Made by a program: the position numbers and the translations under genes
Notes under the pieces: generated by a model
What the model was told of the DNA's origin: nothing
Seen by the model: only the letters and a program-made list of their open reading frames with translations
Database searches by the model: none
From: Flavimaribacter sediminis
GTDB lineage: Bacteria > Pseudomonadota > Alphaproteobacteria > Rhizobiales > Rhizobiaceae
Reading direction: 5' to 3'
NCBI RefSeq assembly: GCF_019492055.1
Contig: NZ_JAICBX010000002.1
Span: 558,001-622,000 of the forward strand
DNA: 64,000 nt
Shown here: piece after piece, positions 1 to 8,800 of the stretch
Position numbering within the stretch: position 1 is the first letter of the stretch
Layout: every line of letters begins with the position of its first letter

Positions 1-263
1 GACTGCGCATGGGTTGCGCCCCGCATGCCGTTCCAGTTCGCCTCGGCGACATCCCTGCCGGTCACGTCGACCTGCGCGAAATAGTCGTCGTTGCCGATCT
101 GGAACGACCCGTCCGTGGAGGGGAAATACTGGCACCTGCCCTCGATCCAGGTCGTGCCGTCGACGGTGAGTTCGCAATCGACGGGCCGGCTCGTGCCTGC
201 CACTGCGGAAACGGCGGTGGCCAGTGTGGCGAACAAAGCCATGACAACGATAAATGTGCGCAT
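1..263 (-). CDS. Secreted protein, partial (runs off left edge), shares a domain with its upstream neighbour
   Basis: The reading frame is open from an ATG at 261-263 down to base 1 and has no stop, so only the first 87 codons are visible. It begins MRTFIVVMALFATLATAVSA, a typical signal peptide. The mature part (CELTVDG, then a Cys, FQIGNDDYFAQV, and NWNGMRGATHAQ) matches the C-terminal domain of the gene at 322-1386, which has CRLTVDG, FWIN, YIAEV and HWNGERGATHAQ at the same spacing. The two genes are therefore tandem paralogues on the same strand, 58 bases apart. The function is unknown; the exported location is inferred from the signal peptide. The frame is clear, but I recognise no named family. 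Confidence 0.7.
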   Translation of the reverse strand, partial: MRTFIVVMALFATLATAVSAVAGTSRPVDCELTVDGTTWIEGRCQYFPSTDGSFQIGNDDYFAQVDVTGRDVAEANWNGMRGATHAQ

Positions 264-321
264 GAGATATCCGAAGCCGGTGAAGACGGGAACGAGGCCG
301 GGCAGAGCCCGGCCGGTGGCA

Positions 322-1386
322 TTACCTGGACGCACAGATCGTCGCCCGGGCGTTCGACCAGCAGCCGCCATTGCCGAGACGGAAATCGTCCCCCAGCCAC
401 GCCTGGGCGTGGGTCGCGCCGCGCTCGCCGTTCCAGTGACCCGAGGCCAGGCCGTTTCCGGACGGGGTGACTTCCGCGATGTAATCGCCGAGATAGCTGT
501 CGCGATCGGTGTTGATCCAGAAGGCGCCGGTGCCGTCATTCGCCATCCAGATCGGGCAGTCCTGGCGGATATCAAGCAACAACCTGCCGTCGACCGTGAG
601 CCTGCAGGCGCCGTGGATCACGTAGGAACCGCCGGTCGACGCCGACGCCGGCGGCGGGGCCGGCTGCGGCGACGGACTCTGCCCGCGCGCGCACTGCATC
701 ATCAGGTCGATCGCGGCGGACGATCCGGACAGCGAATATTGCGGCCCGCCCGGGTCGAAATTCAGATTGAGCACAGACCCGCGTTTGAGCGCCGCGACCA
801 GATTGCGATCGATGCGGGCGACGACAACGTCGGATTCATGTGCGAATTTCGTGGGATAGGCCTGACCGTCCACCAGAATGTGGGTGAAGTCTCCCCCGGC
901 CGTGTAATCGCTGATCAGCCGGAAATCGCCGGATGAAAACTGGAACCGGAGCAGCTCTCCGAGATACTGGCCCTTCGACCTGTCGATGATTTCCGCGCTG
1001 CACGCACCCGGATAGTCCCTGCGAACGACCCATGCCTGGTGGCGGGCATAGACCCCCGGTTCGGCAGGCCCGGCCGGCGGCTCATTGCGGGCGGCGCCCG
1101 CGCAGCTCGCGGCAAGGCTGCGGATATGTTCCGCGGCGCCCATGACGGTGTCACGGGAATTGTTCATGCACCAGTTGAAGTGCATGTCGTAGTTGGCGTG
1201 AACGCCTCTGTTGTAATCCTGACAGGCCGGATTTTTGCTGATCGCGTCCCTCGCGACATCCGCTGTCGTGGAGGCGTACTGGCGGCAGAACGGCCTGCTT
1301 TCGGCGCGACTGTCCGAGGCGCCCACCGCCAGCACTGCGAGCAGGCACCCCCATGCCAGCCCGACTTTTATTCCCATCGACCCCAT
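322..1386 (-). CDS. Secreted protein of unknown function with a C-terminal Cys-containing repeat domain
   Basis: 354 residues. The N-terminus (MGSMGIKVGLAWGCLLAVLA, then ...SDSRA) reads as a signal peptide, cleaved near residue 28. The start at 1386 has an AGGATGGG-like ribosome site about 7 bases upstream; a second Met lies three codons in. The N-terminal part has several Cys (FCRQY, PACQDY, WCMNN) and a short-helix character. The middle looks like a beta-rich domain, followed by a Pro/Ala-rich linker near residues 235-250. The last ~100 residues (CRLTVDG to ICASR) form a domain that recurs in the downstream gene at 1-263. No enzyme motif is visible. A periplasmic or extracellular role is inferred from the signal peptide only. 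Confidence 0.65.
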   Translation of the reverse strand: MGSMGIKVGLAWGCLLAVLAVGASDSRAESRPFCRQYASTTADVARDAISKNPACQDYNRGVHANYDMHFNWCMNNSRDTVMGAAEHIRSLAASCAGAARNEPPAGPAEPGVYARHQAWVVRRDYPGACSAEIIDRSKGQYLGELLRFQFSSGDFRLISDYTAGGDFTHILVDGQAYPTKFAHESDVVVARIDRNLVAALKRGSVLNLNFDPGGPQYSLSGSSAAIDLMMQCARGQSPSPQPAPPPASASTGGSYVIHGACRLTVDGRLLLDIRQDCPIWMANDGTGAFWINTDRDSYLGDYIAEVTPSGNGLASGHWNGERGATHAQAWLGDDFRLGNGGCWSNARATICASR

Positions 1387-1682
1387 GTATTGCCCATCCT
1401 TTTTTTGCGCTTACGCCACGCGTCATCCGCGGCGTCGCAGCTGCTCCGGCGCCGACCCGATGTCCAGAGCGGTGTGTCCCCCGCCGCTCCGCAACATATC
1501 GTTGAATCGATGCATGGCCTTCCAAGCATCCGGATAAAGCTTTGTCGATACGAGAAAAGGTACTTGCATTTCATGGCGGAATTTCCTGAATAGCTGTATC
1601 AAGAATACTTCACCCAATTGGGTTAAATTGCCCCGATTCCCGTTGCGATCAGCCTTAAATGACGTCGGAGTAACGTTGCTTT
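1387..1682. other. Intergenic region between divergent genes
   Basis: This 296-base stretch separates the secreted protein (minus) from the HTH/hydrolase protein (plus) and must hold both promoters. The clear element is a perfect 12-bp palindrome at 1612-1623, listed separately. No RNA gene or convincing extra coding frame was seen; overlapping frames here have no ribosome site and no recognisable content. Confidence 0.5.
1612..1623. promoter_or_regulatory. Perfect 12-bp palindrome upstream of the HTH/hydrolase gene
   Basis: ACCCAATTGGGT is fully self-complementary and lies 60 bases before the ATG at 1683, in a locally AT-rich stretch. The position fits an operator for autoregulation by the LuxR-type HTH protein encoded downstream, but that is inference. 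A palindrome this short can occur by chance. Confidence 0.3.
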
Positions 1683-3083
1683 ATGAATTCTTTTGAGACT
1701 TTCGAGCCTGTTCGATTCGATCGCAGCCTGACCCGCGAAACTCTGGATTCATTGATGACGATGCTGCCGGCCGAAAGCCGTCTGTCTCCGGAAATCCTCA
1801 GTAGCTGGTTGACGGAAGATCTTTACGGCGCAGGCGCGACCGGCGGGCTTCTGCTCGATAGTGAAGGGCGTTTTATGGAGAGCAGCCCTGGCGTCGAAGC
1901 CCATGCGATCGGCTTTATTTCCGACGAGCAGCTTATGCAGATTTTTCAACAGCGATTCGCGAACACGCCGACTCGCGCCGAGATGTCCCTCCTGAAATCG
2001 CTGCTCGCCAACCGGACGCTGCGCGAAATCAGCGCCGAAACCGGCGCAACCTACGAGACACGCCGCACCCAGGCCAAGGCGCTGCTCACCAAAAGCGGGC
2101 TTTCGAGGCAGTCGGAACTGCTGACGATCATGTCGGCGCTGGCGGCGACGAACATCAGCGCGCGACGCAAGGACACGGCCGACGCCGGCAGGATCGCCGA
2201 TGAAACGACCGGAAGGCTGTTCGGCGATGCGGGGCGCCTGCACAATCTCACGATGAGCAGCGGGCGAAAGCTGTTCGTGATGGATGTCGGGCCATCCGGC
2301 GGGCGGCCGATCATCGTCATGCATTCGACCTTCCTGCCGTTTTATCCGATGCCGGACCAGGTCGAGTCGTTCGACAGGCTGAATGTCCGAATACTCATGC
2401 CGTTGAAGCCCGGTTATCTCGGAACCCCTGTGCACGCCGGCGACGGACTGGACAACATGGAGACCTTTGCGCGCGACGTCGCCGATTTCGCGAAGACCTT
2501 CAATCTGTCCGAGGCGCCGGTCATTTCCCACACGATCGGTGTGTTCGCGGCGCTGAAGCTCATGGCGCATTCGCCCCGACATTCTAAGGTCGTGCTTTTT
2601 TCGCCAACCTATATCAGCAAACCGCACGAGCAGGTTCCCGGCTTCATGTCGGAAGCGATACGGCTTGCGGGAAAATCCAGCAAGGCGATGATCGGCGCTC
2701 TCGGCCTGCTGGTCCGGATGATGAGCCTTGTCGACGCGTTCAGGGGTAGTTTCAGAAAGATCTATGCCGGCAGCCCACCGGATCTGGCGATCCTGAATTC
2801 GCAGGACCGTGTCGTCAGGGAAGTTATCCGCACCGCCACGCAGAGCTTACCGGGCCTTGCCAACGACCATGCGCTGATGCAGGCCGACTGGATACCGCTC
2901 ATCCCGGACGACGCCGTCAACATCAAGATCGTCTTCGGCGCCCATGATCCGCATTGCGACTACCGCAGCGCACTGTCGCGCATAGAAAACGCATTTGTGC
3001 GTTACGAAGTGGTCGAGGATTTCGGACAGATATCGGCCATTTTCGAGCCGGAATTCACCACACTGCAGACGCTGTCCAGATAG
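1683..3083 (+). CDS. LuxR-type HTH protein fused to a degenerate alpha/beta-hydrolase domain
   Basis: 466 residues. Residues ~96-150 (TRAEMSLLKSLLANRTLREI, then ETRRTQAKALLTKSGL) form a LuxR/NarL-type helix-turn-helix placed in the middle of the protein. Residues ~195-460 follow an alpha/beta-hydrolase layout: a strand with MHSTF, a strand/elbow at residues 282-286 (SHTIG) and a late acidic turn (FGAHDPH). The nucleophile elbow, normally G-x-S-x-G, reads S-H-T-I-G with Thr284 in the Ser position. The expected C-terminal catalytic His after the last strand appears as FGQ. Hydrolase activity is therefore doubtful, and the domain may act as a ligand sensor for the HTH. GGAG lies about 12 bases before the ATG. 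Fusions of HTH and hydrolase domains exist in proteobacteria, but the regulon of this one is unknown. Confidence 0.75.
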   Translation: MNSFETFEPVRFDRSLTRETLDSLMTMLPAESRLSPEILSSWLTEDLYGAGATGGLLLDSEGRFMESSPGVEAHAIGFISDEQLMQIFQQRFANTPTRAEMSLLKSLLANRTLREISAETGATYETRRTQAKALLTKSGLSRQSELLTIMSALAATNISARRKDTADAGRIADETTGRLFGDAGRLHNLTMSSGRKLFVMDVGPSGGRPIIVMHSTFLPFYPMPDQVESFDRLNVRILMPLKPGYLGTPVHAGDGLDNMETFARDVADFAKTFNLSEAPVISHTIGVFAALKLMAHSPRHSKVVLFSPTYISKPHEQVPGFMSEAIRLAGKSSKAMIGALGLLVRMMSLVDAFRGSFRKIYAGSPPDLAILNSQDRVVREVIRTATQSLPGLANDHALMQADWIPLIPDDAVNIKIVFGAHDPHCDYRSALSRIENAFVRYEVVEDFGQISAIFEPEFTTLQTLSR

Positions 3084-3188
3084 ACCATGAAATCAGGCGT
3101 GCGGGCGACAGAAGTCCGATGACAAACGGATGTCGGATGATATGATTCCGTCTCAGCCGATTTCTCCGCAACCCATAAGGCGAACCCC

Positions 3189-3818
3189 ATGTTCATCGAG
3201 CATGCCCAGCATCTTCTGCTCGTATACGCGGCCTATCTCCTGGCGATCGCCAGCCCGGGCCCGAGCACCATGGCGATCATGGGCGTCGCCATGAACCAGG
3301 GCCGTCCGCCCGCCATTGCGCTCGCGCTGGGCGTCGTGTCGGGCAGCCTGTTCTGGGCATTGCTTGCGGCGACCGGCATCTCGACGATCCTGACGGCCTA
3401 TGCGGAGGCGCTCACCGCGATCAAGATCGCAGGCGGTCTCTATCTCCTGTACCTCGCATGGAAATCCGCACGGTCGGCGCTGACCGCCGACCCGCAGCCG
3501 AAGAAGTCCTTCGCGGCTGCGAAAACATCCGCGCACTTCCGACGCGGCCTGTTGCTGCATCTCTCCAACCCGAAGGCAGTGTTCGGGTGGATGGCGATCA
3601 TGGCGCTTGGCTTGCGGCCCGATTCTCCCGCCTACACATTGCCGGCGATCTTAGCGGGCTGCGCGGCGCTGGGACTGACGGTCAATGTCGGCTACGCCTT
3701 CCTTTTCTCGACCGCGCTCATGGGGCGGGCCTACCGCAATTCCCGCCGCTTCGTCGAGGGCGCGCTTGCCGCGATCTTCGGCTATGCCGGCCTGCGCCTC
3801 CTCCTCTCCAAGACCTAG
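3189..3818 (+). CDS. LysE/RhtB-family amino-acid exporter
   Basis: 209 residues with about six hydrophobic segments. The N-terminal signature LLAIASPGPSTMAIMGVAMN matches the conserved SPGP motif of LysE/RhtB translocators. The C-terminus FGYAGLRLLLSKT is also typical. The length is normal for the family (~205-210). Members export amino acids or derivatives from the cytoplasm; the substrate cannot be read from sequence. The gene is convergent with the TetR gene at 3836, only 17 bases away, so both probably end in the same gap. A remnant of a related gene end lies at 5651-5715. Confidence 0.88.
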   Translation: MFIEHAQHLLLVYAAYLLAIASPGPSTMAIMGVAMNQGRPPAIALALGVVSGSLFWALLAATGISTILTAYAEALTAIKIAGGLYLLYLAWKSARSALTADPQPKKSFAAAKTSAHFRRGLLLHLSNPKAVFGWMAIMALGLRPDSPAYTLPAILAGCAALGLTVNVGYAFLFSTALMGRAYRNSRRFVEGALAAIFGYAGLRLLLSKT

Positions 3819-3835
3819 CGCCGAAGGTTTCGGGA

Positions 3836-4441
3836 TCAGGGTCCCAGCGCACGCCGCGTGGCCCGCTCGGCTTCGTCGATGATCGCCTTGACCCGCGTCG
3901 GAGGCGGAGTCGAGATCAGTTGCAGTGCGATGCCGCGCAGGAGGCCAAAGAGCGACACGGCCATCGCGTCAGGATCGGCGTCTGACCGTACCGAGCCGTC
4001 GCTGATTCCTTCACGAACCTTGTCGGCGAGCAGACGCCGGAAGCGGGCGTCCTGTTCCGCGTAGAGCGGCATCAGGACCGGATCGGCGGCAATCGCCTCG
4101 CCCCACATCTGCAGGAACGCACGGGCGGCGGGACGCTTGTTGGTCACGTTCTTCAGGTAGGCGCGAACTGTGTCCGACAGCCAGGCTCCGGCGCTGTCCC
4201 CGGTATCCGGGAGGGTGAAAGCCTGGGCATCGCGCATGACCGCGCGGAGCAGATTTTCGCGGCTGCCGAAGTGATGGGAGACAATTCCCCGGCTGTAGCC
4301 GGCGGCCTCGCCGACCTCCGCCAGGGTGAGCGCGCGCGACCCGCGCTCGGCGATCAGCGCCGTCGCGGCGGCTATCACCTTGCGTTCGGTCTGCTCACGA
4401 CGCTCTTGCTGCGTACGGCGAGCGGGAGGCTGATCAGGCAT
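3836..4441 (-). CDS. TetR/AcrR-family transcriptional regulator
   Basis: 201 residues. The N-terminal ~60 residues (KVIAAATALIAERGSRALTL, then EVGEAAGYSRGIVSHHFGSR) form a canonical TetR helix-turn-helix. The rest is the all-helical ligand and dimer domain, with HMM-like TetR_C features but no identifiable ligand. It is divergent from the hydrolase at 4626. A near-perfect 22-bp palindrome at 4587-4608 sits between them, as expected for a self-regulating TetR repressor of the neighbouring gene. Confidence 0.9.
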   Translation of the reverse strand: MPDQPPARRTQQERREQTERKVIAAATALIAERGSRALTLAEVGEAAGYSRGIVSHHFGSRENLLRAVMRDAQAFTLPDTGDSAGAWLSDTVRAYLKNVTNKRPAARAFLQMWGEAIAADPVLMPLYAEQDARFRRLLADKVREGISDGSVRSDADPDAMAVSLFGLLRGIALQLISTPPPTRVKAIIDEAERATRRALGP

Positions 4442-4586
4442 CGGGACTGTCCAGATATCGGGACGACGAAGCGTATGGTCCGCCGGTTTGTGCGCTCATC
4501 GGTCGGTAGCACGCGCGACAGAGCGCGCGCAAGCGGCGCGGGAGGAAAGATCGGCTCTTGCGTCTGAATGCCAATCATGTCTATTT

Positions 4587-4608
4587 ACTTGTGTGTTAAC
4601 AAACAAGT
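4587..4608. promoter_or_regulatory. Probable TetR operator between the regulator and the hydrolase
   Basis: The left arm ACTTGTGTGTT and right arm AACAAACAAGT are reverse complements except at one position (10 of 11 pairs match) and meet with no spacer. The site is 5 bases before the GGAG ribosome site of the hydrolase gene and 145 bases from the TetR start. Size and placement match TetR-family operators. Confidence 0.6.
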
Positions 4609-4625
4609 TTATTGGAGACAGTTTC

Positions 4626-5423
4626 ATGTCGCGCACTCCACTCGTCCTCGTTCACGGCAACCCGGAGTCGGCGGTCATCTGGGGACCGCTCATCAAGGCG
4701 CTCGATCGGGCCGACGCGGTCGCCCTGTCCCCGCCCGGATTCGGCGTCCCCGCGCCGCGTGGCTTCGAACCGTCGATGACAGCCTATCGAGACTGGCTGG
4801 CGTCCCAACTGGAACTGTTCCGCGCCCCGGTCGATCTGGTGGGACACGACTGGGGCGGAATCCACGTCGCCGTGCTGGCGATGAGCCGTCCGGACCTGAT
4901 CCGCAGCTGGGCCTCGGATGCGCTTGGCGTGTTCGCTCCCGATTACGCCTGGCACGCGCGGGCGCAGGTCTGGCAGCAAGAGGGCCCGGGCGAATCCTCG
5001 GTGCGGGAACTGTGGGGAGGCGACCTGGAGCAGCGGCTCAAGGTGGCGTCATCCCTCGGCATGACCGGGCGCATGGCGGAGCGGGTCGCGGCAGGCATGG
5101 ATCCCGAGATGGGCGACGCCGTGCTCAAGCTGCTACGGTCGGCGCGACAACCGGCGATGGCCGAGGCGGGACAGCTCCTGCCGAGCGCCGCACAACGTCC
5201 GGGACTCGCTCTCATCGCCGTCGACGACTTCGGACGAGCCAGCGGGACGATTGAGCAGCATGAGTGGGCAGCAGAGCGATCGGGCGCGAAAATGGCGCAT
5301 CTGGCGGGCGTGGGCCACTGGTGGCCGGAGGAGACGCCCGCGCCGGTTGCCGAGGCTTTGATGCACTTTTGGGCGCAGCTGCCAGGTCCTGCGGAGGCCT
5401 CCGCGATCTGCCCCAGGGTGTGA
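4626..5423 (+). CDS. Alpha/beta-fold hydrolase of the epoxide hydrolase/haloalkane dehalogenase type
   Basis: 265 residues from the ATG at 4626, chosen because GGAG lies 8 bases upstream and the family start (MSRTPLVLVHGNPE) follows; the longer frame from 4488 would run through the operator. The oxyanion motif HGNP is near residue 10. The nucleophile elbow is GHDWGG, with Asp rather than Ser, as in epoxide hydrolases and haloalkane dehalogenases. A C-terminal GVGHWWPEE supplies the catalytic His. The reaction is probably hydrolysis of an epoxide or carbon-halogen bond, substrate unknown, in the cytoplasm. It is presumably repressed by the divergent TetR protein, which suggests induction by a xenobiotic or metabolite. 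Confidence 0.82.
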   Translation: MSRTPLVLVHGNPESAVIWGPLIKALDRADAVALSPPGFGVPAPRGFEPSMTAYRDWLASQLELFRAPVDLVGHDWGGIHVAVLAMSRPDLIRSWASDALGVFAPDYAWHARAQVWQQEGPGESSVRELWGGDLEQRLKVASSLGMTGRMAERVAAGMDPEMGDAVLKLLRSARQPAMAEAGQLLPSAAQRPGLALIAVDDFGRASGTIEQHEWAAERSGAKMAHLAGVGHWWPEETPAPVAEALMHFWAQLPGPAEASAICPRV

Positions 5424-5459
5424 CGTCCGGCAGCCGGTCAATTCCCCGAGCCGGTTGCT

Positions 5460-5618
5460 TCACAAAGCAGCAGACGAGATTGCCTGTCTCCAATCCAGCG
5501 CCAGTTTCCTGAACCCGACCGGATTGCTGGTGATCCTGGCGGCAGCGCCGGTGACATCGCATTGAGCGTCCAGATGATCTTTCGAGATGCCGATGCCGTT
5601 GTTTGTTGTCTTCGTCAT
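5460..5618 (-). pseudogene. IS110-family transposase, N-terminal fragment
   Basis: A 52-codon frame from the ATG at 5618 to a TGA at 5460 reads MTKTTNNGIGISKDHLDAQC and continues GAAARITSNPVGFRKLALDW. This closely follows the start of IS110/IS116/IS902 DEDD transposases (GIDVSKDHLD, then GxAARFxNDxxGF). The first catalytic Asp of the GIDVSK motif is Gly here, and the frame stops after the first ~50 of a normal ~330-400 residues. It is therefore a dead relic. Identification rests on recognition of the motif; a profile search would confirm it. Confidence 0.65.
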
Positions 5619-5650
5619 GTGCAATGCTTGTCGCAGAGGGCATTGCGCCG

Positions 5651-5715
5651 CCCTTTATCCGTTAGGGCCTGCGGCGGTCTTCGGCTATTCCGGCCTGCGT
5701 CTGCCTCCTCAAGGC
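5651..5715 (+). pseudogene. Remnant of the 3' end of a LysE-family exporter gene
   Basis: Bases 5671-5700 translate as AAVFGYSGLRL, nearly identical to the C-terminus AAIFGYAGLRLLL of the LysE-type gene at 3189-3818, and the nucleotide match is also high. Upstream codons could read FIR then a stop, followed by a frame change, so the fragment is broken. It is either a leftover duplicate of the nearby exporter or a relic of another family member. Confidence 0.5.
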
Positions 5716-5824
5716 CTTGAGGTCAATCGGCCCCCAAACCGCTGTCGCAAAGGACGGCGATACTTGCCAAGATTGAGGAAACTCATCACATTCGCACAGT
5801 ATTGGTGGGAAGGCCTCGAACGCA

Positions 5825-8800
5825 ATGCTGATCAGGAACTGGCTCGACACCCATGGCCTCGCAGATCATGCTGCGGTTTTCGAGGAGAACGAGATCGACC
5901 TCGACGCCGCGCGGGATCTCAACGAGAATGATCTGAGGGAACTCGGCATCCCCATGGGGCCGAGGAAGAAACTGCTTCGCGCCATTGCCGCGCTCGCCGC
6001 CAACGCCGAAGACCCCAGCGTTGAAGGCGCACGAGAGGACCAGCTTTCCGCCGAACGCCGCCAGGTCACGATCCTGTTCGCCGATATCTGCGGCTACACC
6101 AACCTTTCCGGCGTACTGGACGCCGAAGAGATCCACAGCCTGCTTTCGACCTATTTCGGCGCCGTCGACGCGATCATCGCGGATTACGGCGGCTCCGTCG
6201 ACAAGCATATCGGCGACAGCGTCATGGCGGTTTTCGGCGCCCCCGTCGCCCACAGCAACGACCCGGAGCGGGCCGTCAGGGCGGCGCTCGCCATCCAGGA
6301 AGCCATGCCGCGCGTGTCGGCGGAAGCCGGCCATGCAATCAAGGTCCACATCGGGGTCGCGAGCGGCCAGGTCGTGGCGAGCCAGGTCGGCAGCGAGAAC
6401 CACTACACGGTAACGGGGGACTCGGTGAACCTCGCCTCGCGGCTGACCGACGAGGCGGGCGCGGACGAAACCTACCTTTCCTCCGCCGTGCGCCAGGCCG
6501 TCGGCTCCGACTGCCGCACCGAAGCGCTCGGCGAACTGTCGCTGAAGGGCATTGCCGAGCCGGTGCGCATTCACAGGCTCCTGTCCTATGACGCCGCGCC
6601 CGCGCACAGCGCTGACCGCCCGTTCGTCGGTCGGCAGACCGAATTGCAGCAGTTTTCGGCGCTGCTCGACGCCTGCCTCGACACGCAGGCCGGCTATCTC
6701 GTCTATCTGCGCGGCGAAGCCGGCATCGGCAAGACGCGGCTGACGGAAGAATTCGAACGCCGGGCGCGCGAACGCGGGTTCCGCGCGCACCGCTCGCTTG
6801 TGCTCGACTTCGGCGCCGGCAAGGGACAGGACGCGATCCGCTCGCTGGTGCGCAGCCTGCTCGCAATCCCGCCGCCCTATGACAGCAGCGACCGCGCCGC
6901 CGCAGTCCGCAAGGCGGCCGCCGACGGCGTCGTCGCCGACAACCAGATCACGTTTTTGAAAGACCTGCTCGATCTCGACCAGACGCCGGAGGACATGGTT
7001 CTCTACAATGCGATGCAGAACACGCAGCGCAACCGGGGAAAGCGCGAGACGGTGGCGAACCTGGCGCGGAGCCTCGCCCGGACGACGCCGCTGTTCATTC
7101 TTGTCGAGGACGTGCACTGGGCCGACGATATCGTGCTCGATCATCTTGCCGGCCTCGCGCGCGCGATCGCCGACGCGCCGGCGATCCTGGTCATGACGTC
7201 GCGCATCGAGGGCGATCCGCTGAGCGAGAGCTGGCGCGCCTCGATCACGGCGACGAACGTGGTCACCTTCGACCTGCGCCCGCTGCGGCCGGCAGACGCC
7301 CTTGCGCTCGCCGCCGGGTTCTTCGACGTCGCCAACCAGTTCGCGCGGTCCTGCGTCGAACGCGCGGACGGTAATCCGCTGTTTCTGGAACAGTTGCTGC
7401 GCGGCGCCGAAACGGCGACCGAAGAACAGGTTCCGGGCTCCGTGCAAAGTATCGTCCAGGCGCGCGTGGACGCGCTCGATCCGCCCGACAAGCAGGCCCT
7501 GCAAGCCGCCTCCGTGCTCGGCCAGCGGTTTACCCTGCAGGCGCTCAGACAGCTTGTCGACAGCCCGCAATACGGTTGTGGCAAGCTGATCGAACGCCAC
7601 CTGATCCGGCCTGACGGCGAAGCATTGCTGTTCACCCATGCGCTGGTGCGCGAAGGCGTCTACAATTCGCTTCTGGCGCCGCGACGCAAGGACCTGCACA
7701 TGCGCGCCGCCGACTGGTATCGCAAGCAGGATCTTGTTCTGCACGCCGAACATCTGGACCGCGCCGGCGACCCGTCTGCGCCGAATGCGTATCTCGACGC
7801 ATCAACCAGCCAGAGCGACGCGCTGCATTTCGAAACGGCGGCGTCGCTGGCGCGCCGCGGCGTCGCACTGGCGTCAGACAGCGACCTTAAGTGCCGGCTC
7901 AACTGCACGCTCGCCAACGCCCTGCTCAACATCGGCGAGACCGAGAAGGCGATCGCCGCCTACGAGGAGGCGACCGGGCACGCCGGGACTGACGAACAGA
8001 GTTGCGAGGCCTGGACGGGCCTCGCCGCCGCCCTGCGCATGGCCGACCAGCAGGAAAGGGCGATCGAGGCGCTCACCCACGCGGAGGAAGCAGCCCGCCG
8101 CAGCAATCTGCTCGCCGAGCAGGCGCATATCCATTACCTGCGCGGCAATCTCTATTTCCCGCTCGGCCGGATCGAGGAATGCCTGTCGGAGCACGAAAGC
8201 GCCTACCGGCTGGCGCGCGAAGTCGGTTCGCTGGAGGCGGAGGCGCGCGCATTGAGCGGCCTTGGCGACGCGCATTACCTCAAGGGCCGGATGCTGACCG
8301 CCTATGACAACTTCCAGACCTGCGTGCAGCTCGCCGAGGCGCAGGGTTTCGGCCGCATCGTGGTGGCGAACCGGCACATGGTCGGGTGGTCGCGCCTCCA
8401 CAAGATGGAGTTCCGCGAAGCGCTTCAGGACGGACTGGCGGCGGCCGAAAAGGCCGCCCATGTCAGCCAGCTGCGCGCCGAGGTGACCAGCCTTCTGCTT
8501 GTCGGCTCGATGAGTTTCAGACTGGGAGATCTGGATACCGCGGTGGATTATCTCGAACGCGCGCTGGAACAGACACAGAGGATCGGCGCGGGCAATTTCA
8601 AGGCCAACGTGCAGTGGGAGCTTGCCCGCGTGCGGGCAGGACAGGGAGATCTCGCAACAGCGCGCAGAGAGATTCAGGAGGCGCTGGATACGGCGCGCGC
8701 ATTTGCGCTGACCTTCACCGGACCGGCTATTCTTGCAAGCTGGGCGGCGATGGCGGAAGACAGCGACGCAAGACTCAAGGCGCTGGAGGAAGGGGAAGCG

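Larger units (their letters stand above)
5424..5824. other. Gene-poor scar between the hydrolase and the cyclase gene
   Basis: No intact gene is visible in these 401 bases. Two degraded fragments can be recognised: the N-terminus of an IS110-type transposase at 5460-5618 on the minus strand, and the end of a LysE-family gene near 5651-5715 on the plus strand. Both are listed separately. The 3' part must also carry the promoter of the cyclase gene at 5825; GGAAGG occurs about 12 bases before its ATG. Confidence 0.55.

Noticed and set aside
5786-7753. A 655-residue open frame antisense to the cyclase gene
   Set aside because: The sense strand encodes intact SAM, cyclase and ATPase motifs; the antisense frame has none and no ribosome site.
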